NCBI GenBank assembly: GCA_016800925.1
Contig: JABCPU010001007.1
Span: 1 to 18,754 of the forward strand
Source: Suillus spraguei
Lineage: Eukaryota; Basidiomycota; Agaricomycetes; Boletales; Suillaceae
DNA length: 18,754 nt
Direction: 5' to 3'
Shown here piece after piece: positions 1 to 7,728 of the stretch; position 1 is the stretch's first letter; every line of letters starts with the position of its first letter. Under the pieces are notes generated by a model that was not told the origin of the DNA, did not search any database, and saw only the letters and a program-made list of their open reading frames with translations. A program made the position numbers and the translations under genes.

Positions 1-239
1 AGATATGGAGGCTTACTGGGGTTTGATGAGGCACGAGGACAAGGTACATAGAGGATATAGACACAACTTCGATGTATAGATGGTTGAAATCAAACACATG
101 CATGGCTACATGACTTCAGGCGGGATGTAGTGGCACTATGAACTACAATTACAACAACTACGAGCAAACAGTGTGATAGTACAAGTGAACAGCATAATAG
201 TACAAAGATGAAAGCAACAGGTACACTCAAGCAATCACC

Positions 240-767
240 TCACAACTGCAACTGCAATGCCACATTGTGAGTAGCCACAAGGGTCTTGATAAAAGAACGA
301 TGAGCTTCAGTATGTACACTCATAGCATAGATCTCTATCACCTGGTCATTGCCAGGAGTAGAGAAGACCTTCATCAAGATACCCAAGTCATCTGCTGGCA
401 AACTGGCATCCTCCATTTGCATAAAGTGCATGGCATGCTCAAGGGACAATAACTTCTTGGTTCCAGAGGGGACTGGAGATGGACTTGGATCAGGAGCAGG
501 AGCAGGGGGGAGTAGCACCTTGGGCATGAGCGACTGCTTTCTCCAAGATGTCGCCAATACGATTGATAGACCCTTGCATCCCCACCACAGCAGTGGCAGG
601 GCTGAGCTTGGAACCTGTATGTCACTAGTCATCAGTGAGTTTCCACTGCTTGTAACATGGGTATTGGCAATGTGGCCACTAGCAGCACGGCTGCTAGTGA
701 TGTGGCTCCGAATACCAGTGATATGCACAGATCGAGTTTTCTTTGCAGCTGTTAAGACTGTACTCAA
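240..767 (-). pseudogene. Myb/SANT-like protein, C-terminal fragment (frameshifted)
   Basis: Minus-strand reading shows a Ser/Thr-rich linker with a basic AKKTRS patch, then GMQGSINRIGDILEKAVAH, then a Pro-rich spacer and a helical end containing ASLPADDLGILMKVFS and VIEIYAMSVHTEAHRSFI. From memory this order matches the C-terminus of the Myb/SANT-like DNA-binding proteins that are highly repeated in agaricomycete genomes; no search was run. The open frame is broken: the GMQGSINRIGD block lies in a different frame from the flanking blocks, with one shift near 615-625 and another at the run of six G near 505-515. No start codon belongs here. A likely 3' splice site (TTAACAG) lies just upstream of CTGCAAAG near 750. 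The N-terminal SANT part is absent and is probably the piece at 3564-4807, on the same strand. Inferred nuclear DNA-binding role; not functional as it stands. Confidence 0.6.
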
Positions 768-2394
768 AGGGTAAGAGATCTGAAGGGCTTTGGCCTCAGT
801 TCATGCACTGTACCCCTTTGCCGAGTAATGCCCCTTATTTTAGAGGGAGGATATATGTCCGGAGATCCAGAAGTGGTAGCATAGCAGATCCGAATGTCCA
901 AAGGTTTCGGATATGACACATCCAAAGGTTATCCGGAATGAGGAGATGGAACGAGGATTAAGACTAGTTTCAGAATGAGTTCCTTAACTAGAAACTAACA
1001 GAGGTAGTTTACCCAAAGGTAGAGTCAGAAATGTAGACTGTAGGAATCAATCCTAAGTCTCAGAAGATAACTAGAGTTGGAAGTAACTCAAGTCCGGAGG
1101 AACAGAATGAGCAGAATCTAAGATGATATTCGAACTAAGGTTCTACAGAGATTTACAAGTGGTTTATATACTGGAAGTAACTAGCACGGATAATCAGCGA
1201 GTCTGGGACCGAGGGCTATGTATATGATGTATAACAGAAGTCTATTAGTTAATGCACAGCGGATCAGTAAGCACAATGAAACGAAGAAACTACCGCTGGC
1301 CTAAGTATAAGCGCAACAATAATCCTACTGAAGGTGCGAGTGAGATGTTCAACTCAAGAGGACTGCGATAGAAGCAATTCCTTCTAAGTTAGTGCAAAGG
1401 AATCAAGCAAGTATTAATAAGGCAACAAAGGTTCTGACTTCCAAGGTTAGCGGCAGTAATGGTATATCGGCAGTACTAGCACAATGTCAGTGGTACTCGC
1501 ACAGTAAGGATTGCTGTAGCGGTTAGCTAGCGAGAGCAAGAACAAAAGTCACTTCTGCGAAATGAATATAGTACTACTACCCGCATTGCGGTAGTGGTAG
1601 CGGCAGCTCCATATGAGCAAGAAAGTTGATGAGAGAGGTAGTGACCCAGCGAGATCACTGGCCACGGTCTGGTTACAAGTAGTGAAGTTGAAAGTTGCAT
1701 GGTACTTCGAGCAGTAAAGTTACCAGCAGTTAAATCAATGAGCAAGATTCAAACGGAGAAAAGTTCAAAGGCAAATAGATTGAGACTAGCGAGCATTCTG
1801 ATACTAAGTCCAAGTGAAGGGGTGTAACGGGAAGTAACAGTAATGGTATGTATGTTGAGTCTTTTTAACATATTCGAGTGCATACAAGATTATTAGGTGA
1901 GTCCAGTAAGGAGAAAGAAAATAAACAGGGTATTAACTAAGAGGCGCACAGCGTGTAGTGGCCCCCTTGAGACGCAAGGTAAACCCTGCCATCAATTTAG
2001 TAATGGCGGAAGCGAAGTAACTACGCACCAATGGATCTAGACGGATTTGGACGGGACATGAGGGCATTGGCACAAGGATCCGGTAAGGGTTCGTGGCAGA
2101 AGTATGGTTCCGCCTTAGTGGAGCAAAAAGGCTATATACTCGGTATAAGGGAATTCTTTGGTTGCTGCCGCAGGCGATGTCTTGATAACTGAGGGTCTTA
2201 TATAAAAGTGTGTAAGGAATGTAATGACACCACAATTACACTGGGATAAGACTTCTTGCCAGTCCTCGATTAACACGGTCTACGACTTTTCTAGTTTTCA
2301 TGGTAGATAATGTGAGTTCTTGGGAGGCCCGCTAAACCAATCTAGTGATTAACTTAGCTGGAGCTATCTTCAGAAATCTGCTCTTGGAAAACTG
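768..2394. other. Non-coding, repeat-derived stretch; part resembles the 965-bp LTR-like repeat
   Basis: No convincing gene is visible. At 888-912 there is a hairpin (ATCCGAA / TTCGGAT). From about 1440 the sequence carries GCGGTAG/GCGGCAG words, and near 2010-2100 it shares AACTACGCACCAA and a GGACxxGACATG pattern with the 965-bp repeat at 5546-6510. The word TTACA, which ends that repeat, occurs at 2236-2240. I infer a strongly decayed relative of that repeat in plus orientation, with uncertain limits. The first 650 bases (780-1430) show nothing I recognise. Confidence 0.35.
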
Positions 2395-2668
2395 AGCCTA
2401 GGGTAGACTGTCTAGGCTGGGAACTGGGTGTACGTGGATAGATTTGTCTAGGAAAGATCCTTCTAGACAATAAACTGGGTGTGAAATAGATTGGCCTAGG
2501 AATGAACCTTCTAGGCAGTAGACTTGGGAACTTGGGTAGATTTGTCTAGGAATGAACCTTCTAGACAATAGACTTGGGCACTTGAATAGATTGGCCTAGG
2601 AATGATCCTTCTAGGCACTAGACTTGGGAACTTGGGTAGAGTTGTCTAGGAATGAACCTTCTAGACAA
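2395..2668. repeat. 50-bp tandem repeat, six units, each a hairpin with alternating arms
   Basis: Six consecutive units each hold an inverted repeat around a short loop. Arm pairs: 2395-2401/2412-2418 (AGCCTAG/CTAGGCT); 2444-2451/2463-2470 (TTGTCTAG/CTAGACAA); 2494-2499/2511-2516 (GCCTAG/CTAGGC); 2542-2549/2561-2568 (TTGTCTAG/CTAGACAA); 2594-2599/2611-2616 (GCCTAG/CTAGGC); 2642-2649/2661-2668 (TTGTCTAG/CTAGACAA). The last four units are spaced exactly 50 bp. Unit types alternate strictly, so the array is also three 100-bp units. Changes in the left arm are matched in the right arm, so pairing is kept. No coding potential is seen. Function unknown: candidates are protein-binding sites of a transposable element or a structured transcript. 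Confidence 0.85.
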
Positions 2669-2681
2669 TAGACTGGGATAG

Positions 2682-2892
2682 TATTCTCAAAGATATGAGA
2701 ATAGAATATGGACCAGATAGTGGCTGGTCAAAGATATGAACTGGAGAGACGTGGTCTCTAATATAACTGACTATTTTCCTAGGTATATCATATACCTAGC
2801 TTTGAAAATAGTATAACAATGGTCTCAAGGGAATTTTACCCTGCACTTGGTTTAACAATGCTTCAAAGTGACTAACTTTGCAAGCCTTGAGA
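2682..2892. repeat. Run of consecutive hairpins directly after the 50-bp array
   Basis: Paired arms seen in order: 2682-2689/2696-2703 (TATTCTCA/TGAGAATA); 2711-2716/2724-2729 (GACCAG/CTGGTC); 2745-2750/2754-2759 (AGAGAC/GTCTCT); 2771-2778/2804-2811 (CTATTTTC/GAAAATAG) enclosing 2779-2788/2790-2799 (CTAGGTATAT/ATATACCTAG, one-base loop); 2823-2830/2885-2892 (TCTCAAGG/CCTTGAGA) enclosing 2864-2869/2875-2880 (CAAAGT/ACTTTG), itself extended by GCTT/AAGC with a one-base bulge. Every arm pair listed is perfectly complementary. Hairpins are nearly back to back, which is far more than I would expect by chance in AT-rich DNA. It could be a structured RNA, a foldback element end, or a cluster of dyad binding sites. 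Confidence 0.75.
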
Positions 2893-3563
2893 AATATTTA
2901 CTCCTGAAATATAGTGACAAGTGGGAGATCCTTTTTTGGGGGAGAATGGGCTCTCCTTTTATACATGTAGCATGGGAAAATAGTTATGTAAGCTAATATA
3001 GAGAGAACCAATCAAAATATTCATCCAAACTCAAAAGAATAGGAATAAAAGGAAAAGGTGGAGCCATGACATCATATATGACATCATAGTGGAGCAGAAT
3101 GTTCTAGAAGTGAAATGGAACTGTCCAGAATGAAGTGACATCAGATATCATTATGACATCATCATGATATCATACCCTGTGGGTACAATTTTATGAAGTG
3201 TTTGGGGTGTCAAGGCATCCTAATAGTAAGAAATAGTAAGGGAAAAATGGAGAAGAAGAGACAAGAATAATAGTACAATGGAAACAGGTGAAACATAGGT
3301 TGTTTTTGGTAGGTTTTTGTAGGCTTTGAACTTTTCTCTATGGTTTTCTCTAGCCAAAGTGAAATAAGCCAAAGGTAAGGCTATACCTAAACCTTCAATC
3401 TTCTTCTCACATCAACTAGGTCATTATGTGATTCCCATCTCACATATGACTTTTCTTCAACAATGCAGATTTGTGAATCAGCAGAAATGTCTGGAAGTGT
3501 TTTGAACCAAGGTATGGGTTGACTAGTCTGAGAGCTAAGCTAACAGACATGGTCTTTTGTGGG
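2893..3563. other. Non-coding stretch between hairpin cluster and broken Myb/SANT-like gene
   Basis: AT-rich sequence without a credible ORF on either strand. It contains the TGACATCA cluster listed separately and several TAGTAAG / AGGTTT-type short repeats (3220-3350). It is probably part of the DNA inserted into the Myb/SANT-like gene. I could not define element ends or a target-site duplication. Confidence 0.4.
3067..3172. promoter_or_regulatory. Cluster of CRE-like TGACATCA motifs
   Basis: TGACATCA occurs at 3067-3074, 3079-3086, 3136-3143 and 3154-3161, followed by the palindrome TGATATCA at 3165-3172. The motif differs from the palindromic CRE/bZIP site TGACGTCA by one base, and that base is the CpG position. 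Four copies in 95 bp is non-random. A bZIP-type regulatory cluster, or its deaminated relic, is an inference; no adjacent gene start is evident. Confidence 0.4.
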
Positions 3564-4807
3564 TCACCTAGCAGTCATGTCCATGCATGATTCCTGTATC
3601 ATGCAGGACAACGGTAATGAGACGCTTGTCAAAAATGGGGGTTTGACGGTCAGCGTGACTTTGCTCACTACAGTGAGTCGGAAATGAGACACAGGTAATG
3701 GATCAATAAGCGGAAGGAAATATACACAGCCGGAATACCAGAGACAGGAGGATTGCTGAAAGGAGGTAGACACAGATGTCCACAAGGGAGTTAGAGTGTG
3801 AGAAGTAGGAACTTTGGATGGGTGATCCGGATAGGATCTGTAGACCAGACAGAAGTAGGATCGATCGGATCTGATTGGATAGCAGATGGAGTTGATATTA
3901 GGTGTGCTTGACATGACGGGGGATGAGAATGATGGAGAGGTTGAAATGTATGATGATGTTTCAGTCTCAAGCAATGCCTCATCATGAGTATGTTTGCCTC
4001 TACTGCCTCTACTGCTGAGGTTATTGGAGGCTACTGCCATTGAGCAGGAGCACCAGGAATCACAAACCAGTGGTAATAGGCCCTGTAGTAAGGGAAGGAC
4101 TGACAGCAGCTGAAGGCTCAGGAGTCAAGGCATCATGTAGCATGATGCTGGCAACAGTAAGATGAGGTACGTCATCTTGTTGAGTATCAGGTGTGTCGGC
4201 AACTACTGGTAAACTGCAGTGGCAGATGCTGCATGAAAGGCATGATGGCCCTGAGCACCATGACCATTTGGTAAGATAGCTTGCATCTGTGAGCAGAATG
4301 ACCAGCCAGCATTGTGGTATTGGTGCATTGTGCCACAGGATTGCTAGTACATCAAAATGTTAGTTGTGATATTGAAATGTGTGTGATATAGGGGCACACT
4401 TACACTTGATTGGAGAAATGCATTCCATACCACCCATGCAGCCTCTCCTTCAATTCCAGCTCCCCTCTCACTATCCCAGTGTACACCTGAGAGACTATGA
4501 TAGGCCTCAATATTACCATACATTTGCTTAAGCTACATGAAGTTGTTATCAGTACAGATCAGTATACATAATGTGTGATGTGCTTTACTGACATCCACTT
4601 GGTTTTGCAATGTTTTGCAGTCTTGAGGGGCCCTGCAGTAAGCAGATGGGCTTGAGATAGGACTGATGCTGCTGAGCTGAATGTTTGAGACTTGAAGTTG
4701 CTGCCATCACCAGCCTCAGAAAGCTTGCTGAATAGAAAGGCAAGGAGGGCATTAGTTTCTTGTGAGTTCCATTGAGCCTTGGGCTCAGAAGATGCTTCTG
4801 TAGCCAT
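3564..4807 (-). pseudogene. Myb/SANT-like DNA-binding protein, N-terminal and middle part (broken)
   Basis: The best start is ATG at 4807 (MATEASSEPKAQ). Exon 1 encodes a SANT/Myb-like helix set: WNSQETNALLAFLFSKL, AGDGSNFKSQTF and LKTAKHCKTKW. A 56-nt GT-AG intron (4588-4533) leads to exon 2, with MYGNIEAYHSLSGVHWD and GEAAWVVWNAF. A 60-nt intron (4403-4344, GTAAGT...TAG with a CTAAC branch site) leads to exon 3, with HQYHNAGWSFCSQMQAILP. This block order fits agaricomycete Myb/SANT-like proteins (Myb_DNA-bind_3-like) as I remember them. Exon 3 runs into TAG at 4203-4205; a small shift opens ADTPDTQQDDVPH, and a Ser-rich linker continues to 3564 in changing frames. The expected C-terminal domain is missing here but a matching piece lies at 240-767. 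Such proteins probably bind DNA in the nucleus; association with a transposon is my inference. Confidence 0.65.
3584..3605. repeat. Perfect 8-bp hairpin
   Basis: TGCATGAT (3584-3591) and ATCATGCA (3598-3605) are exact reverse complements around a 6-base loop. It lies at the 3' end of the readable part of the Myb/SANT-like gene. A second small dyad, CTCACT/AGTGAG around GT, lies nearby in about 3668-3683. They may mark the end of inserted DNA. Confidence 0.45.
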
Positions 4808-4980
4808 GAGTAAAGTAGTAAATTGACCACAGATAGAGATAACAGCAACCACTGATGAACATATGATTTGACAAATGTGAGGATCAAAGCACTCCATACT
4901 GTATTGTGGTGCTGGCCAGTGGATGACGAAGGTTTGAGCTCCACCTGCCAGAAGGAGGAGGATGCCAAATGAACACACAG

Positions 4981-5381
4981 CTACAACATCAAATGTTGCA
5001 AATATTTGTCAACCTGAACAGACTCTAAACGATTCTCATACATAGCACTTACTACTAGATTATTCAATAAGTCCTGATATACCATCCACCTACTATGTCA
5101 TGGCTCGGTACACTCCACGTTAGCAATGTGCCCAATGGCTGTTACAAGGCTTTCTCCAATACAGGAAGATCCATCAGCAGCATCAACATGCTCGTCAGGC
5201 CAAACATACCCTTCAATCCCCTCTTACTAGCCATACCAGGTTCGGTGCTCTTCGAGTTCTTCCTGCCTTTCTCACTAGCAGATTTTTCAGCTGTGTTTTT
5301 ACTTGCATTTGCCATGGGATTTTTGGCATTAATCAATGGGAGGAGTCGTTTGTTGTTCATTTGTAGTCTGATATTTTCCAT
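4981..5381 (-). pseudogene. Unknown protein, broken by a frameshift and an internal TGA
   Basis: ATG at 5381 opens a basic stretch (KNTAEKSASEKGRKNSKS) up to about 5225. The plausible continuation is in another frame: GYVWPDEHVDAADGSSC, then CIGESLVTAIGHIANVECTEP, an in-frame TGA at 5098-5100, then RWMVYQDLLNNLVVSAMYEN and a stop at 4981-4983. The composition of this second part, with spaced hydrophobic residues and Trp/Cys, looks like real protein and continues in frame past the TGA, so I read it as a decayed gene. Replacing a CGA by one C-to-T change would explain the TGA. I do not recognise the family. It is upstream of the Myb/SANT-like start (4807) on the same strand, so the two may belong to one element. 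An intron near 5225 instead of a frameshift is possible. Confidence 0.4.
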
Positions 5382-5545
5382 TATATGTTTTTTGGATCAT
5401 GTATTTAATTCATAATACAAGTACAAATACAAATTTAGACTTGTCAAACCATTCTGAATTTCAGGGCAATTCACGATTCTACTCGATTCCGATGCTCAAC
5501 AATTGACCTCAGAATTGATGTCCGAATTAGTGATGGAAAAGTCCA

Positions 5546-6510
5546 TGTAAAGATACAACCTAGCTTGGGCCGTAGATAAACCACTGCCTAAACTAGTATG
5601 TTAGTCTTGCACTCCATATAGTCTGCTTCACTTGTAAGAACATGAGCGTTCGACCCTAAAGGGGGATGCCTATTTAGTATGGTCAAGTTCGAGTCTAACT
5701 TATTTGCGAAACAAGCGTCGTGGTCAGCGGTAAGTTGCCGTGGTCAACGATATACCGCCAGAACTAGCGTAGTGAGTAGCGGTGCTACCATCATCGAGAT
5801 AAGGTCAGTAACAGTAGCGTTGAATGAGCGATGTCGAGCGGTGGTCTCAGCGGTAGCGGTAAGGTTGCGAGCAGTGCAATGAAACAGTAAAGAAGTCCGC
5901 GATACTTTCAGCGGTAAAGTAGTGGTTCATGGGAAGTTCAGTCAAAGTAACAGTCGAAAGTCCGGCGGTATGCCAGCGGTAACGGAGAACAAGCGTGATG
6001 TATTAACGAGCGGTAAGGAAACTTTAAAGACTATGTCCACTACTGGGTAGATCCAGAGCTAGACAATAATTCTGACCTATAGTACGTGCAATGGGGTAAA
6101 ATCAGGTACTGTATTGTGCGGGGTACGTGGTGCTTATATCCTAATTCGTATGTACTCGGAATACTCTTAGGCAAGATCAGTAGCACTGGAGTGTAGTAAC
6201 TGCCATAAGTAAACATAGCGCGAGGCGCTGCGGCATGAGGCAACATGTAATAATGCTTGCCATGGAATCAGTGATAACGAACAGAAAACAAACTACGCAC
6301 CAAATGGAGCTATGTGGACGTGGCAAGGACATGGAAGGACATCGGTTCGTGGAATGTGGTGCAGCAGTCAGTACGGTGTGCAGTAAGCATGGGATGCCGC
6401 CGGTACTGCTAAACGGGGTAAGACGGCCATGGACAAGTGTTATCTCCTGTAGACGTGAGACGAGTGTCAAAATATGGGGTTTTAAGCCCAGTGCCAATAT
6501 GTTTGTCACA
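5546..6510 (+). mobile_element. 965-bp LTR-like repeat, copy A (uninterrupted)
   Basis: The copy starts TGTAAAGATAC at 5546 and ends ...TTTGTCACA at 6510. Copy B (7046-9635, opposite strand) has the same length, 965 bp, once its transposon insertion is removed, and ends in TTACA, giving the TG...CA inverted termini typical of LTRs. The two copies differ at roughly one base in twenty by eye. No coding sequence is credible inside. The flanks (GTCCA before, CTGGT after) do not form a target-site duplication. Copy A contains GTCAGAATTATTGTC (reverse complement, near 6063-6077), the intact target that the Tc1 element hit in copy B. No internal retrotransposon region is linked to it, so it may be a solo LTR. 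Confidence 0.65.
5727..6014 (+). repeat. Dispersed GCGGT motif cluster within copy A
   Basis: About nine GCGGT words, most as (A)GCGGTA, occur between 5727 and 6014 on the plus strand, in otherwise non-repetitive sequence. The corresponding part of copy B and the decayed relative at 13720-14450 also hold many TACCGC/TTTACCGC words. Retention in the decayed copy suggests that the motif itself mattered, for example as a protein-binding site, but no function is known to me. Confidence 0.5.
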
Positions 6511-6966
6511 CTGGTTCGGTCCAATAATGGTCTGGTTCTGGTTCAGCAAGGGTTCGAACCAAATCCAGACTAATAAAAATTTTGTCAAGAAAAATCATAT
6601 AAACTTAGCTCTTCTCCCTCAAGGTACAAGCCCTTTGCTAGTGCTTAATTCATATGCCCAGCGCACGTCAGCAAATGCTGATATGGCTTGAACATATGTG
6701 AATGACACCTGAAGGTGCCAGAATGAGAGGAGTGGAGGTACAGGCAAGAGCAGACACCAGCAGATAAGCTCAGGCAAGTGAAAACGAGTGCAGGCAAGCA
6801 GACGAATACAGACAAGTCTATGTGAGTCAAAATGAGTGTAGGCAAGAACCGGTTCTTCAATTCTGCAAGTCCTCGACCCACGGACCAGACCAATGGTTCA
6901 GTTCACCATATTGCCTGAACCTTGAACCGGACCCTCAGTCAGGTTCAAACCACAATTCAGAACCAG
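6511..6966. repeat. GGTTC/GAACC-rich imperfect inverted-repeat element between the two 965-bp repeats
   Basis: The left edge begins CTGGTTC (6511-6517) and the right edge ends GAACCAG (6960-6966). Inside, GGTCTGGTTCTGGTTCAG (about 6528-6545) matches, with few differences, the reverse complement of 6914-6932. Palindromes GGTTCGAACC (6551-6560) and AAGAACCGGTTCTT (6844-6857) add to this. The middle (6735-6850) has five degenerate CAGGCAAG-type repeats. No ORF is convincing. It could be a small non-autonomous foldback element; no target duplication was found. Confidence 0.4.
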
Positions 6967-7488
6967 GACTTCTAAGATAATGGAGTCAGAGTTCAGACTT
7001 GCCTGTCATGTCACACTTTGAAAGAAGTCTTTCAATTGATTGTGGTGTAATGAACATATTGGCGCTGGGCTTAAAACCCCATATTTTGACACTTGTCTCA
7101 CGTCTACAGGAGTTACCACTTGTCCATGGCCGTCTTACCCCTTTAGCAGTACCGGCAGCATCCCACGCTTACCGCACACCGTACTGACTGCTGCACCACA
7201 TTCCACGAACTGATGTCCTTCCATGTCCTTGCCACGTCCACATAGCTCCATTTGGTGCGTAGTTTGTTTTCTGTTCGTTATCACTGATTCCATGGCAAGC
7301 ATTATTACATGTTGCCTCATGCCGCAGCGCCTCGCGCTATGTTTACTTATGGCAGTTACTACACTCCAGTGCTACTGATCTTGCCTAAGAGTATTCCGAG
7401 TACATACAAATTAGGATATAAGCACCGCGTACCCCGCACAATACAGTACCTGATTTTACCCCATTGCACGTACTATAGGTCAGAATTA

Positions 7489-7699
7489 CAGTGGCTCAAA
7501 AAACTGTCCGCATGTTTTGGCATTTTTCACTATCTATAATATTGTGTGAGAACAAACAAATGCCTCAAAAACATGCTTATACCACATTGTGGTATGGCTT
7601 CAGGGCTTTCATTTGAGCCCTACACCGTGGGAATCGGTGGAGATATGGTGGAGATACAAGGCTCACAAAATGGTGACTCATGCGGACAGTTTTTTGACT
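7489..7699 (+). repeat. Left 211-bp terminal inverted repeat of the Tc1-like element
   Basis: It aligns without gaps to the reverse complement of 8901-9111, with about 17 differences by my count, mostly transitions. The 19-bp motif TCAAAAAACTGTCCGCATG lies at its outer end (7496-7514), and its exact reverse complement lies at its inner end (7679-7697). An internal palindrome (ATACCACA/TGTGGTAT around one base) and an AGGGCT/AGCCCT stem are also present. The motif is a likely transposase-binding site, by analogy with IR/DR-type Tc1 ends. Confidence 0.9.
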
Positions 7700-7728
7700 C
7701 AAGTATTTTACAGTAATAACCAGGTATT

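Noticed and set aside
349..774. Plus-strand open frame of 141 codons
   Set aside because: It is antisense to the Myb/SANT-like C-terminal fragment, whose minus-strand frames show family-like blocks. The plus-strand translation is low-complexity Gly/Ala and Leu-rich text.
2395..2668. CRISPR array
   Set aside because: Units are contiguous 50-bp tandem repeats without unique spacers, and the context is fungal.
850..3835. Possible long-range inverted similarity (CATCCAAAG words near 919-929 and 3810-3820) as transposon ends
   Set aside because: The match is short and imperfect and I found no target duplication, so I do not call an element from it.
6551..6567. GGTTCGAACC looks like a tRNA/SINE B box
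   Set aside because: No A box, acceptor stem or cloverleaf could be built around it. It is a palindrome in a GGTTC-rich repeat.
6235..6573. Plus-strand frame of 112 codons in copy A, with a counterpart in copy B
   Set aside because: It is repeated only because the 965-bp repeat is repeated. It crosses the end of the repeat and has no recognisable motif.
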